Positions 19,074 through 29,575 are shown, counted from the stretch's first letter. The stretch is 64,000 bases of DNA from a virus (IMGVR_UViG_3300033049_000013:23217-87216), one strand, 5' to 3'. The notes: generated by a model not told the origin, from the letters alone. Made by a program: numbers and translations.

Positions 19074-22000
19074 TTATCTTATAGATAAGTTAGTTAAGAA
19101 CGTCATTATCTCTGTTTTGATTTTATAGTCTGCATCAGTATTATTAAAAAATAATCTAACTGCTACATATTTATCTCTAAATCTAGCCTGCTTATAAATA
19201 GACTTTGTACCATCCACACTTAGCGGATTTATAACTCTATCTAAGTAACCTTGTCCTTCTGTATTAAAGGAAGTTTGTAAATTACTCCAGTTAGAAGTAA
19301 AGAAAGGAATACTACCATTTGTTACTTCATCCCTAAATCTATTAAATCTCCAGTAATTTTCTGTCCTATCTATTAAAGTTTGTGTTAGAGGTAACGTAAT
19401 ATTTTGATAACTGTTAGGTATTTTAACTATAAGGTTTCTTAAATTAGAACATTGTTTACCATTATACACGTAAAACCTATCAAAAGTAACATCTTCCACT
19501 CTATAAGAGTAGTCGGAGTCAGCCTCGTATATATAACTATCTGTTACAAATTGTGTACTATAATAAACCTTTTCTGTAGCAGGTGATTGGTCTAAACTAA
19601 TATCTATAATGTGGTCATACTTTACACCATAGTAGGTTTGAAAGTTTCTTTCTATATGTTTCCAGACTACTGTATTATTATCAGTTCTATTTATAAAACT
19701 GTAGAAGTTAGTATTGTCATGGTACATATAATTTGGTTGATAGCTATGGAAGCTTACCCAAAAATTACCATCTAATGAATAACTCATAGTCCAACTTTTA
19801 TTCTCAAACCATGCAGTGTCATTCATACCTATTTCTACAAATTCTGAACCATTCCAGTAATGCCATGCGATGTAATCAAATTCATCGAATATTGCATATA
19901 GAGTATTAACTACTCCGCTTACTGGTAAAGTACCTAAATAGCCTCCAAATAATATAGTATTATTATCATCATCTGTTGCACGAATTAAATAATCCTTTTT
20001 ATGTAATACAATTCTATTCATTCTAGCATCATAAACAGCTTGGAATCCTACAGAGTTATCTGTGGAAGTACCACGTACTGTATATTCAATACCAGCAGTT
20101 AGCATATAAAATTGATTAATAAATTCTAAAGATAAATTTGAGTGAAACCATTGTTCCATTCCTAGTTTAGATACTTCATTTAATCCTTTACCAAATAAGA
20201 ATATTCTACCACCAGCTTCATCTACATAGAATGTACCGTATTGCGTCCCTACGACAGTGTATTGACTACCTGAACCTCCATATCCATATTGTACAGAAAC
20301 AAGTCTCTGCGGTGGAATAGAACCTATTTGTCCTGTTCCTATGAAAATAGTGGCTGCATTACTATCTAATTGTTGAGGTCTAGTCTGTACTGAAAATAAT
20401 GCTTTCTCAGTATGTACATATAATTGATCTTTTTCTAAGAACATTGCAGTAATAGGACCAGATTCACTAGGAATAGGAAATTTATTATTAGGCAATATTA
20501 TTTTAAAATTATCAGCAATATCTTGAGCTTGTCCAGGAATTGAGTAGTAGATACTATTCGGTTCTCTTCCACTACAATCATCACAGTAATTATAATTATC
20601 TGATACAGGGAAACTAGGAGTCTCATTATTTTGTTTACCAAAGTCTTTATTGTAATCATACTTAAATTCTCTGTAACCAAAGTTTGCTTCACTTACTTCT
20701 GTAGTATTAGTTAGCTCCACATCAGACCATAAAGTATCTTTATTGAAAGTTGAGCCACTTCTACCTACATTAAGATGGGTAAACCTATCAAAATATTTAG
20801 GAGCATATTCAGATTCTGGTACTGCTGAATGTGCTAAAGAACTATTAATATTATCCGACTCTACAAAACCTTCCATAGATGATGCATTTGATTTCATATT
20901 ATTAAGGTAATCACCATCACCTGAGATTTTAGACCATGTTTTAACATTTCTTACTTTAGTAATAAAAGTATCTCCACCTTTAATAAGTTCATCATTAAAT
21001 ATAGCAGTACGAGGTATAAAACAAGTGTTCAATCGTAAGTATGTAATATTCTCTAAAAACCCAAACACATCTGTATTATTTTTTATAGACACATAGAAGT
21101 TAGATACACTATGTCCTCTTAAGGCATCTTGTGCATCATCTACACTAGATTTTTTATATCCGTAAATAATATCACTTACTTGACTTAATGCAGGATTCAT
21201 TACCATAGGAAAAGGTAATTTAGTTTGATAGAAACTAGCTACTTGCCCAAATGAATCTGTAGTTAATTGTGTAGGGATTGAAAACTGTGCAGCCCCACCA
21301 ATTGAATGCCAGGGTACAATTGCTGCTCCCCTAATTTCTCTTTGAAATCCTAAGTATGCTAAATCTGTAGGTATTAATGTAGTGCTAGAACCTGGTGAAT
21401 TTGAATAAAGATTCTGAGCTACAGCAACATGATTGAAATCACAATGCGTATAGCTGTCGTAATAATTAGTTCTACCTAATAGTAAATCACCTAATTCTAA
21501 CTCTACTTGTTGCACAACAAATAATTCACGTTCTCCTGAATTTGCAGTTAAGTTAGATGGATGATAACTCATTACAGGACATTCTATTTTAATGAAATCT
21601 CCTGACGGTACACTTAAATCAAAGACGGTTGAAGGTGAAACGTACTCCACAAAATTACTTTCTGTCCCATGGAAGTGGTCATTGTCTGATGCAGAAAATC
21701 CTATGTCTGGTCTAAAATCTGGATTACTACTGTATCCATAACCATCATAAGTAGGTAATGAACTAGTAAAAGATATGTCTGCTCTAATGCCATCACTAAT
21801 TGTATAAGAATCTTCACGTATCCTACCTACTGGAGGTACACCTGGAAGTCCTGGTAATAGAGCAAAATCATAAGTAAAGAATCCTGTAAGTAAATTAAAT
21901 TTTATTTCTGGAAACCATATACGTGCATATCCACCTGCATTAGCTAAAGCAAAAGCCCTAGTATAAAATGTAGGTACATAGTTATTTCTCCACATGTATC

Positions 22001-24368
22001 CTTTATCTATAATGGTCTTATTTTCAGGAGTTCGTTTACCATACACAATATAATGCCCACGTATGCTATTTCTTAATTTTGTAGGCATATTAGCATACAC
22101 CTCAGTCATATCGACTATTAGACCTATCTTATTTAAAGCTATTCGCCTAAATACATTTGGATCTACAGTAGAAGGTATATTGTTAGTTGTTACCCAATCT
22201 CTTGTAGTTAATCCCATTTGATTTTCTTGATAGCCATAAACACCTGCATCTCCTCCACAATCAGGTATTCTATGATGTCTTATTGGTTGTCCTACTAAAT
22301 TAGCTCCACCAATACTAGTAGCATCAAATACTGGTACTCCACTACAATCTTTATTAGTAGTGTATATATTATTAGAATGTTCATAATATCCCATATAACC
22401 TTCTATAGTAGTATCCGTATTAGTACCCGTGGTTACAAAAGTATTATGTACTTTCCATCTAGGTATTGCTGTACAATCTAGAAAATCAAAACTACTTTCA
22501 TTTAGGAATAAACCAACATTTCCACCAGCAACATATACATCAACTCTACTACCTCCTGTTATTTCATGGTAAGAAACACCAACAGTATTACCTGATGTAG
22601 ACACTCCATCTGAATCATAATAGAATATCTGTAAACACATAATGTTTTTAGAAACATCGTTATATGAAAAACCTAATGTATTATCAGCAGTAGTTAAGAA
22701 TTTGAAGGTTGTATCTACAAAATAAGAATCTCCTCCTCCTAGTATAGTAATACGAACGAGTGCTCTATCATTTGTGTCCAGAGCAAGTGTAAATTCACCT
22801 GTACTACCTGTAAGTAAACTAACTGTGAATGTAGTACTAAATTTAGCAGAAGTTTCATTTACTTCAGTACACGCTAATGTATCTAATAAATGAGTTACAT
22901 TACTATAACCTACTCTAGTATCTTCATCTCCACTTTGTATTTCTGCATCAGGAGTAATTGTTAACGGTCGGTCATCCCATCTATTTACTAATGGTAAGTT
23001 ACCTCGTGAGATGTGTATATTCCTGCTATTCAAGTTAGCAATAGGAGTTAAGTCATTACCATCGAAGTCTTCATTTAAAGGTCTACCAGGCGTATGTACT
23101 GCTGGCAATTCTGTACCATTATTAAGAACAAACACTGTACCTAGAGATATAATCTCATCTCTCATATGTGTTTTACCATCAAAAATTATAACACTATTTC
23201 TATCTGCAAATTCTTGACCTACATTAGGAGATTTACTATTAACAACATAGTCTTTATACATTCTCCATTTAGTCTTAGCTCTCAAGTTAGTTCTTTGTAG
23301 TACTGCTAAGTCTTCATTTAAATTAGCTACATTTCCTAATAATAATCTATTATCAATAATTTCGTGTGCTCTTACACCAGTAAATGGTATTATTGGCACA
23401 GTTACTTCAGATAAACTAGATATAGTATGACTAGTACTATCAAATCCTAAATAAGTATACTCGGCAGTACCAATGTTATTATCTACAACAATAGGTATAC
23501 TATCCAATATAAATACTTCGTCAATATTGCTTGTACCTTGTATAGCAGATAATACAGCTAGTTGTACAAATCTAAATGTAGGATCTAAATCAGTTAAATT
23601 CAATTTAATACTTTTGTTAGTAATAGTATCTATTGATTCTCCATCCGCAATATTACTGTTTGTAGATTCTGTGTATACAAATATAGGGTAACTAGCAGGA
23701 GACCAGTTAGTCCCATTACGTTGACTATCTAAGTACCTCATTACGAATTGATGGCTACCACTAGGTATAGAACCTCCAGCATCTCTTACTACTTCTAACT
23801 TTAAACATCCAGGATTAAAAGATAAGAAGTGATTAAATTTATCACAATTCCAAGCTGTTAAATAGTTAGTACCTAGATTGGCAGTATCTATTGTAAATAA
23901 TGGATTTCCATTACTATCCAATGCTAAGTAACTATCTAAGTTATCTAAGTTAAGCGCTTTGTACGAAGTTATACCATCAGTGAAATAAACTATTCGCTCA
24001 CATCCTCCTACAATTCTAGCTCTAGTAGTTAATTGTCTATGGCTTTTAAATCCAATACAATTAGTTTTAACGGATACTGCAAAATCACAATTCATAGGGT
24101 CATGAATACCTATAATAGAATCTGTATCATTTGTAAAAAATAGTACAAACTTATTATCAGGTAGTATTTGTGCTCCGATTAACGTATAGTTATCTTCACT
24201 GTAATTGATACATATTTCATTACCTACTTCATTAGTTATAGATGAAGCATCTCCATCCCAAGAACCAAATAAAGCATTTAATGCAAAATTCCATGTACCT
24301 TTAGGTTGTTGCTTAGGACTCGCTTGTGTGAACATTCCTTTTACTAAAGGAGTCGATTCTTTTTTCAT
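19074..24368 (-). CDS. Tail muzzle/stabilization protein (1764 aa)
   Basis: The N-terminus (LVKGMFTQASPKQQPKGTW, then FALNALFG...NEVGNE) and the long beta-rich sequence with many FTNDTDS- and GYGGSGS-like loops match the large tail protein annotated as stabilization protein or muzzle in crAss-like phages. That protein forms the distal tail opening. A CDDCSG cysteine cluster lies about two-thirds along. It comes directly after three ring-protein genes, the usual crAss-like order. The gene is somewhat longer than the roughly 1400-residue homologue I recall, so it may carry extra loops or domains. Confidence 0.75.
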   Translation of the reverse strand: MKKESTPLVKGMFTQASPKQQPKGTWNFALNALFGSWDGDASSITNEVGNEICINYSEDNYTLIGAQILPDNKFVLFFTNDTDSIIGIHDPMNCDFAVSVKTNCIGFKSHRQLTTRARIVGGCERIVYFTDGITSYKALNLDNLDSYLALDSNGNPLFTIDTANLGTNYLTAWNCDKFNHFLSFNPGCLKLEVVRDAGGSIPSGSHQFVMRYLDSQRNGTNWSPASYPIFVYTESTNSNIADGESIDTITNKSIKLNLTDLDPTFRFVQLAVLSAIQGTSNIDEVFILDSIPIVVDNNIGTAEYTYLGFDSTSHTISSLSEVTVPIIPFTGVRAHEIIDNRLLLGNVANLNEDLAVLQRTNLRAKTKWRMYKDYVVNSKSPNVGQEFADRNSVIIFDGKTHMRDEIISLGTVFVLNNGTELPAVHTPGRPLNEDFDGNDLTPIANLNSRNIHISRGNLPLVNRWDDRPLTITPDAEIQSGDEDTRVGYSNVTHLLDTLACTEVNETSAKFSTTFTVSLLTGSTGEFTLALDTNDRALVRITILGGGDSYFVDTTFKFLTTADNTLGFSYNDVSKNIMCLQIFYYDSDGVSTSGNTVGVSYHEITGGSRVDVYVAGGNVGLFLNESSFDFLDCTAIPRWKVHNTFVTTGTNTDTTIEGYMGYYEHSNNIYTTNKDCSGVPVFDATSIGGANLVGQPIRHHRIPDCGGDAGVYGYQENQMGLTTRDWVTTNNIPSTVDPNVFRRIALNKIGLIVDMTEVYANMPTKLRNSIRGHYIVYGKRTPENKTIIDKGYMWRNNYVPTFYTRAFALANAGGYARIWFPEIKFNLLTGFFTYDFALLPGLPGVPPVGRIREDSYTISDGIRADISFTSSLPTYDGYGYSSNPDFRPDIGFSASDNDHFHGTESNFVEYVSPSTVFDLSVPSGDFIKIECPVMSYHPSNLTANSGERELFVVQQVELELGDLLLGRTNYYDSYTHCDFNHVAVAQNLYSNSPGSSTTLIPTDLAYLGFQREIRGAAIVPWHSIGGAAQFSIPTQLTTDSFGQVASFYQTKLPFPMVMNPALSQVSDIIYGYKKSSVDDAQDALRGHSVSNFYVSIKNNTDVFGFLENITYLRLNTCFIPRTAIFNDELIKGGDTFITKVRNVKTWSKISGDGDYLNNMKSNASSMEGFVESDNINSSLAHSAVPESEYAPKYFDRFTHLNVGRSGSTFNKDTLWSDVELTNTTEVSEANFGYREFKYDYNKDFGKQNNETPSFPVSDNYNYCDDCSGREPNSIYYSIPGQAQDIADNFKIILPNNKFPIPSESGPITAMFLEKDQLYVHTEKALFSVQTRPQQLDSNAATIFIGTGQIGSIPPQRLVSVQYGYGGSGSQYTVVGTQYGTFYVDEAGGRIFLFGKGLNEVSKLGMEQWFHSNLSLEFINQFYMLTAGIEYTVRGTSTDNSVGFQAVYDARMNRIVLHKKDYLIRATDDDNNTILFGGYLGTLPVSGVVNTLYAIFDEFDYIAWHYWNGSEFVEIGMNDTAWFENKSWTMSYSLDGNFWVSFHSYQPNYMYHDNTNFYSFINRTDNNTVVWKHIERNFQTYYGVKYDHIIDISLDQSPATEKVYYSTQFVTDSYIYEADSDYSYRVEDVTFDRFYVYNGKQCSNLRNLIVKIPNSYQNITLPLTQTLIDRTENYWRFNRFRDEVTNGSIPFFTSNWSNLQTSFNTEGQGYLDRVINPLSVDGTKSIYKQARFRDKYVAVRLFFNNTDADYKIKTEIMTFLTNLSIR

Positions 24369-24382
24369 ATTTATTTATCTAT

Positions 24383-25420
24383 TTAATATCTGCTTCCTGT
24401 ATGTGGTCTAGGATAATTATAATTTTGGAATGAATTATATCGTGTTGGATTATTAAAGTGCATAGTTTCAGTGTTATTCAATGCACCCATTGCAGTAGCA
24501 AATGGTGAATCTTCTTTTATAAATTTATTCATGTTACGAATATTTTGACTTTGTATTAAGTCAGGCATCATTAATGCCGCACTAGCTTTAGGTCCCAATA
24601 ATTCAAATTCATGTGAAAATTGTTGATACTTTTGTTGAGCACCTGACACATTCCCTGTATTATATTTCCATTTCCAATACTTTTTAAGTACAGCAGCTTC
24701 AAGTGCATCACTTACATACTCATAGTCGGCATATAAGAACTCACCTTCATCATTAGTAGGAATGCCTGTATATGCCATACATAACTGTCCTCGTTCAAAT
24801 GTTGTAACCACACATCCATTTTGTATACTAAATGCAGGTTCACAATTTCTATAAACTTGACTAGGCGCACCTAATAATACACTATTATGGAATACATTAG
24901 AAGCTAATCTTAACGGTTTCCAATCTGTACTGGAACTAAAATCACTAGGATAGTATAACTGATCTTCTGTTAAATTTTTATCTAGTTTTCCTTTAATTAC
25001 ACCTATATCACTACCACTATTAATCTTTACATTAGTTCTAGTTATCTCGGTAGTAACCGTAGTCTTAGTTATAGTATCTGTAGTCTTACCTGTACTAAGA
25101 TCCTTAGAAGTCTCAAATTCTACGTTCTGGTTACTAAAAGGATTAGTTCTAGGTCTATTACCCATATCAGAATCAAACTCCCTGTAAAGTACCATTTCTA
25201 GACGATAAAGACCATCAGGTAGAGGCGCTTTATTATTGAATACTTCTTTGTAGTCTATACCCACTTCATATATCTCTCTTGGTGCAATAGATTCATAAGC
25301 TTGGTATGCCCATTCTTCTAACTTATCTACACTCATAGAGTCTTTAGGTAAGTACTCTATAACTCTAGCAGCTATTGCCTTTAATGGGGCAGTTCTTACA
25401 TTTTTTAAATAGTTACTCAT
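24383..25420 (-). CDS. Conserved tail/ring structural protein (345 aa)
   Basis: It starts MSNYLKNVRTAPLKAIAARVIEY and contains a helical N-terminus followed by a mixed domain with a Thr-rich segment (TKTTVTTEITRT). It overlaps the preceding gene by one base and is followed after 14 bp by the muzzle gene. This triplet upstream of the muzzle matches the ring proteins of the crAss-like tail barrel. No enzymatic residues were seen; the specific ring number cannot be told from sequence alone. Confidence 0.65.
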   Translation of the reverse strand: MSNYLKNVRTAPLKAIAARVIEYLPKDSMSVDKLEEWAYQAYESIAPREIYEVGIDYKEVFNNKAPLPDGLYRLEMVLYREFDSDMGNRPRTNPFSNQNVEFETSKDLSTGKTTDTITKTTVTTEITRTNVKINSGSDIGVIKGKLDKNLTEDQLYYPSDFSSSTDWKPLRLASNVFHNSVLLGAPSQVYRNCEPAFSIQNGCVVTTFERGQLCMAYTGIPTNDEGEFLYADYEYVSDALEAAVLKKYWKWKYNTGNVSGAQQKYQQFSHEFELLGPKASAALMMPDLIQSQNIRNMNKFIKEDSPFATAMGALNNTETMHFNNPTRYNSFQNYNYPRPHTGSRY

Positions 25421-25938
25421 TATTTATTTTTTAAATAAGGATTAAATATACTATACATCCTAAATCCTTTTTCTTTAAAGAATGGTATCAATGATACTTT
25501 AGGATTATTTTTATTATAACTATTAGGTCTAATATTAGGTCTAGTCATTTTAAAATAGAATTTCATCTTATTCCTAAAATTAGCTTTCTTTCTAGACCAA
25601 TAGACCTTTGGTACAAAACCTCTAGTTACTCTATTAGTATGATATACTGTTTTTTTATTATCAGGATTATCTTTATTGTGTTTACCATAAGTTATCTTAG
25701 TTTGATTATAATCTATTTGCTTATTTTTTTGCAAATATTTAACTATTCTAAGCATACCTAATCTATTTGGTAAGTCAATTCCTTGTCCTGTAGTAATTAA
25801 TTCGTAAGACAGTTCTTCTCCTATACTTTTAATTACTTTATTATATTCTTTTTTGGTTAAGTAAAGTTTATGTTCCCTACTATACTTATCTCTATAACTC
25901 GAATAAGATTCTAAAACGCTAATTCTTCTTTCTTCCAT
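25420..25938 (-). CDS. Conserved basic tail/ring structural protein (172 aa)
   Basis: A very basic protein (many Lys, Arg, Tyr, Asn) with an N-terminal helix EERRISVLESYSSYRDKY and a segment RGFVPKVYWSRKKANFRNK. It is translationally coupled to the next gene by a one-base overlap and lies 3 bp after the 230-aa gene. Similar short basic proteins sit at this spot in crAss-like phages and form part of the tail barrel; the role here is inferred from position. Confidence 0.65.
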   Translation of the reverse strand: MEERRISVLESYSSYRDKYSREHKLYLTKKEYNKVIKSIGEELSYELITTGQGIDLPNRLGMLRIVKYLQKNKQIDYNQTKITYGKHNKDNPDNKKTVYHTNRVTRGFVPKVYWSRKKANFRNKMKFYFKMTRPNIRPNSYNKNNPKVSLIPFFKEKGFRMYSIFNPYLKNK

Positions 25939-25941
25939 GTA

Positions 25942-26634
25942 TTAAAAGGTTTGATTAGGTGGAGTACTTCCTGCATTATTACTTCTATCTTCAGGCATTT
26001 GGTCGGTACGCAGTAGTAGTTTAAATACCTCCTCTCTAATTAGCATCCTCTCTGATACTCTAGTACCAAATGATGCATCAATTACTCCAGTACAATTATT
26101 TGCAGAACAAGCACTAGCCATTTCAGCAGCTACAGGGTCTAAGAATATCCCCTTTATTTTAATTGCTCGTAGTCTTTGTTGTGGTATATTAAATACACCA
26201 AACTTATTCTTCATCCTAATGTAGTAATAGTTATTCTTACCTGTCTTTCTAAACTTCCTTAATCTATGTTTTGCTTCAGTAACAGGAGCAATTTCTCTAC
26301 CATCAATAGTAGATACTCTAATTATTTCCGTATTACCATCAAACATACCACCAGGAATATCTTTACATGTCTTCAATATCTCACATCCTGCAGGAATATC
26401 TAAACAATCATCACACTCATGGTAACTATCTGTACATAATGTAAGACAGATAGTTTGATAAATATCATCAGGAAATTCTTTATTCTTCTCTAGTCTACGT
26501 TCCATTATTAAGCCTCTAGCTTCTAATAGTGCCATGTAGATTTGCTCATCAGTAAAGTTAGAATCATCACTTACTTCACGTAAATTCTGTCTAACGAAAT
26601 CAATATGACTTCTTACTAAATCGTATTTACTCAT
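25942..26634 (-). CDS. Conserved tail ring/tube structural protein (230 aa)
   Basis: The N-terminal region (FTDEQIYMALLEARGLIMERRL) resembles the helical start of crAss-like ring proteins. Two cysteine clusters, CDDCLDIPAGC and CSANNC, may bind metal or form disulfides. The gene is first in a tight three-gene set that leads into the muzzle gene. A hairpin-containing gap separates it from the holin gene upstream, so it may also have its own transcript start. Confidence 0.65.
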   Translation of the reverse strand: MSKYDLVRSHIDFVRQNLREVSDDSNFTDEQIYMALLEARGLIMERRLEKNKEFPDDIYQTICLTLCTDSYHECDDCLDIPAGCEILKTCKDIPGGMFDGNTEIIRVSTIDGREIAPVTEAKHRLRKFRKTGKNNYYYIRMKNKFGVFNIPQQRLRAIKIKGIFLDPVAAEMASACSANNCTGVIDASFGTRVSERMLIREEVFKLLLRTDQMPEDRSNNAGSTPPNQTF

Positions 26635-26658
26635 TCGTATAGTTTTATATTATAAAGA

Positions 26659-26699
26659 AAGGTATTAAGGTTCTTTACCCTAATACCTTTTGTTTTACT
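26659..26699 (-). terminator. Hairpin after the holin gene
   Basis: AAGGTATTA pairs with TAATACCTT (9 bp) in the 97-bp gap between the holin and the ring-protein genes. On the minus strand it is followed by TCTTTATAATA, so it is a weak terminator or an attenuator. Confidence 0.55.
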
Positions 26700-26701
26700 T
26701 C

Positions 26702-26733
26702 AATATACAATAAAGCTAAGTAGCTTGTATATT
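26702..26733 (-). other. Second hairpin overlapping the holin stop codon
   Basis: AATATACAA pairs with TTGTATATT and encloses a smaller AGCT/AGCT pairing. It touches the stop codon of the holin gene. No T-run follows; it may protect the mRNA end or work together with the neighbouring hairpin. Confidence 0.4.
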
Positions 26734-27295
26734 ATTTTTCATTTTTAGAATCACTGTTTTTTGTAGTATTACAATGTTTTGATTTTTCTATTTTAGTTAT
26801 AATTTTATTTTCTAATATCTTAGTTATAATATCCAAGAAAGTAAATAGTCTTGGTTTATTACCAAATCGCCTTTCTAAATTCTCACCAATTGAATGCCAT
26901 TCCCAAAGGAATATTAACGAGAATATCAGAATTCTGATATTAGAAATTAACCATGTACTTAATGTGTATCCGTTGTCTTCTAATTGTCCCTGTAGTAGGG
27001 CTGCAAAGCAAAGAAACATAAAGTATGATATAAACTTGTGTACACTTCTTAATCCTTTAGCAGAGGTCAATTTAGAGCCTTCATACTTAGATGCAATAAT
27101 GCCTGTTATAAAATCGAATAGAAGTAGTAACGATAAGAAAGTCAATATACCCATACTAAAGCCTAAAAACTTAATATTCATCATATCTGACATACTATTT
27201 ATAAAAGGAGCAAGTGTAAACCCAAATAGTAATATTGCTTTGTTACCAAATACATGGTTTACTACATCACTAAAATATAGTATAGTTAATTTCAT
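26732..27295 (-). CDS. Phage holin (phage_holin_4 type)
   Basis: 187 aa with about four hydrophobic segments. The stretch LLLFDFITGIIASKYEGSKLTSAKG (residues about 58-82; shown here only as family signature D-x-x-TG-x-x-A-x-K...S-x-x-G) is typical of the holin family 4 / toxin-secretion-like holins, followed by K-rich and aromatic helices. It starts 4 bp inside the end of another membrane protein, so the two are translated together. The likely role is timed permeabilisation of the inner membrane. The amidase lies some 25 kb away in the same block. Confidence 0.7.
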   Translation of the reverse strand: MKLTILYFSDVVNHVFGNKAILLFGFTLAPFINSMSDMMNIKFLGFSMGILTFLSLLLLFDFITGIIASKYEGSKLTSAKGLRSVHKFISYFMFLCFAALLQGQLEDNGYTLSTWLISNIRILIFSLIFLWEWHSIGENLERRFGNKPRLFTFLDIITKILENKIITKIEKSKHCNTTKNSDSKNEK

Positions 27296-27765
27296 TTTCT
27301 AATAGCATCTTTTATTAAGAATATAAATGAAAAGATAAGTCCTAATCCTGCTAAGACTGCATCGAATATAAAAAAGTTACCTCCTAAGTCGAATATTAAA
27401 TGTAAAATGTTTAATACATTCAATAAAATTAATGTTCCTATACTTACTTTTGAGTATACACAGAAATTGTGATGCAAAGCGTAGAATAAGAAAAATAGGC
27501 TAGTAATAAGTGAACCTCCAACTGTTAATCCAAATAGGTTATGAATACTTCTATATGTAGTTGCACCATAGAAATATACTAAACCAGAAGAGATTAAAGA
27601 AAAAAGCAACATGATAAAAGGAGTAGCCATTACGCATGTAGCAGCTAATTTTTTATACTTGCTTGTACTTGAAACTGTTCCATCAGGTTTAGCAAGCCTT
27701 GATGATTTAGGTTTCGAAGGTTTTGTTGGTACTGGTTTAAGTGTACCTGTTGCTGGTATTGACAT
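27292..27765 (-). CDS. Small membrane protein with four predicted transmembrane segments
   Basis: 157 aa. A Pro/Lys/Ser-rich N-terminus of about 35 residues precedes four hydrophobic segments, with short loops containing His and Tyr. It overlaps the holin gene by 4 bp. This could be a second holin, an antiholin, or an anchor for the lysis machinery; the sequence does not decide. Confidence 0.6.
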   Translation of the reverse strand: MSIPATGTLKPVPTKPSKPKSSRLAKPDGTVSSTSKYKKLAATCVMATPFIMLLFSLISSGLVYFYGATTYRSIHNLFGLTVGGSLITSLFFLFYALHHNFCVYSKVSIGTLILLNVLNILHLIFDLGGNFFIFDAVLAGLGLIFSFIFLIKDAIRK

Positions 27766-27777
27766 ATTTTATTCAAT

Positions 27778-28254
27778 TTATGATAATTTAATAGATCTTT
27801 CTTCTAAGTCACCTCCTAGAGATGTAAAGGTAGTAGTTGTTGTTGTTAAGTTAAATGAAACTGTTGCTCCAATTACTGCATTTGCAGCTATATAAATAGG
27901 AGTTGTTCCAATAGGTGCGTTACCTTGATTAGCTATAATTAATATGTCTGATATAGGAATAGTTGTTGCACCTGCAACTCCCGATGCAAAGTTTACAGAA
28001 ATATGTAATTTAGTATATCCTAGTTCTACATATTCTAATAACGTATTTCCTAGTATACTAGCACTACTGTCTCCATCAGCAATAGTATCTGAACTATCAT
28101 CTTGAGCACCTACTATCATTGGTAATAATAATTCTTTAAAATAAAGATTTCTTACAAATGTATGTATTGCTACTGGATTTGCATATTTTAATATTGAATC
28201 TTTTTTTCCAGAAGGTAATGTCCTTCCTGATACAAATAATTTTAATCTTGCCAT
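27778..28254 (-). CDS. Small appendage/fibre-associated protein (158 aa)
   Basis: The first about 45 residues (KLFVSGRTLPSGKKD...NPVAIHTFVRNLYF) resemble the start of the 88-aa protein at 32424-32690 (KLTLSGKLTVTKGKP...NGIEIHTFVKRYLD), which suggests a shared attachment domain. The rest is Thr/Ser/Ala-rich and beta-like. It sits among fibre genes. Probable role: a virion surface appendage or an adaptor for one. Confidence 0.55.
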   Translation of the reverse strand: MARLKLFVSGRTLPSGKKDSILKYANPVAIHTFVRNLYFKELLLPMIVGAQDDSSDTIADGDSSASILGNTLLEYVELGYTKLHISVNFASGVAGATTIPISDILIIANQGNAPIGTTPIYIAANAVIGATVSFNLTTTTTTFTSLGGDLEERSIKLS

Positions 28255-28294
28255 TAGTTAATTGTTTATTGTTTATGTTTATTTTTTAGTATAC

Positions 28295-29575
28295 CTATGG
28301 TACATCATTTACAATATCTGCACTTGTCATGTTAACCATTGTAAAATCAATACTACCAACACTATCTAATAAAGTAGGATAAGTGTCATCATCGCCCATT
28401 CTCCACCAATTATCAGGAGAGCTTAGAAGTGTAGTTAAATTAAATGGTATACCTGAATTGTATATACTTGAAACATTAGTAGTTTCATCAGATGCCCATA
28501 AAGCAACTTCATCAACTAAACAGTTGTTACGTAAATAATCACTTGATGTTCCATTCCTTCCTAATCTAAAATACTCGTCTTTGATACTTCCAGCCCATCC
28601 ATCGTTATTATGATCTGTATTCAGACTTTGACTAACTCCATTAATAAATATGTCAAATCTACTATAATAATCATTTAAATCATTCTGATCTTGACCTGTA
28701 GTTCCTCCATCATAAGTAACTATGATTTGATTCCAAACTCCTTGTACTATTCCATTATTAGGTGTTTCAAATTCTAAATAGTTATTATTAGTACCATATC
28801 TCAGTCTTATATGTTTATCACCCCCACTACCATCATACCATAATTGTACACGACCTTCATTGCTTTGATCAGATCCACCGAACATTAGTATAGTTTGTTC
28901 ACTATTACCAGAGGTTCCAGCTTTAAACCATAAAGCTATAGTCCAAGCATCTGATACACCTGTACCATTTGAAGGTCTGTAAAGTGGATTTGATGTATTA
29001 GCAGTAGCATCACAGTAGTCGTTATTATTAAATTTAACTGACTTTGTATTTGCAAAAGGTGGATTACTTACTGTTAATGTAAGTGTTTCTGAATCTTGAC
29101 CATTATAGTTAATTGCAATCATAGTTATGATATAAGTCCCTGCTATTAATGAAGCACCTCCAATTAGTTTTCTAACATTACCTTCTACAGTAGTTACGCC
29201 TGATGGTAAATTAACCCATTCATAACCTACTCCATGAGTAGCTACTAGTTCATAGTTTAAAATTCCTCCTTGTACTAAATTAACAGTGGTAATACTAGTG
29301 ATTACAGGTAATTCTGTAGTACCTGTACCAGAACTTTGGAAAATACTATTTAATTCGTTAACTACTTCAACATCATTAACCCCATAAGGATTATTATTTT
29401 CATCCACAAATTCTGAGTACAGAACATTAGATACTAAGCTAATTCCTTTAGATAAGTCTATTACATCAATATTAGGAAATAGATTTATAGCTTGTAACGA
29501 GTTTAGAAATTGAACTCCATTACTATCTTCTATATAGATAGCATTAGCATTGGAATCTTTATATATTTTTATCAT
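28295..29575 (-). CDS. Putative receptor-binding fibre with LamG/concanavalin-like lectin domain
   Basis: 426 aa. Residues about 95-170 look like an Ig/PKD-like beta domain (ITTVNLVQGGILNYELVATH, then GTYIITMIAINYNG). Residues about 180-400 have the LamG pattern: AWTIALWFKAG, then a long beta region, VWNQIIVTYDGG, DIFINGV, LVDEVALW. Such domains bind or cleave glycans and are common on phage tips. Together with the neighbouring beta-rich genes this makes it a good candidate host-recognition protein. Confidence 0.65.
   Translation of the reverse strand: MIKIYKDSNANAIYIEDSNGVQFLNSLQAINLFPNIDVIDLSKGISLVSNVLYSEFVDENNNPYGVNDVEVVNELNSIFQSSGTGTTELPVITSITTVNLVQGGILNYELVATHGVGYEWVNLPSGVTTVEGNVRKLIGGASLIAGTYIITMIAINYNGQDSETLTLTVSNPPFANTKSVKFNNNDYCDATANTSNPLYRPSNGTGVSDAWTIALWFKAGTSGNSEQTILMFGGSDQSNEGRVQLWYDGSGGDKHIRLRYGTNNNYLEFETPNNGIVQGVWNQIIVTYDGGTTGQDQNDLNDYYSRFDIFINGVSQSLNTDHNNDGWAGSIKDEYFRLGRNGTSSDYLRNNCLVDEVALWASDETTNVSSIYNSGIPFNLTTLLSSPDNWWRMGDDDTYPTLLDSVGSIDFTMVNMTSADIVNDVP

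Noticed and set aside
20498-20692. 64-aa minus-strand ORF
   Set aside because: Lies in another frame inside the muzzle gene on the same strand, with no leader or coding pattern.
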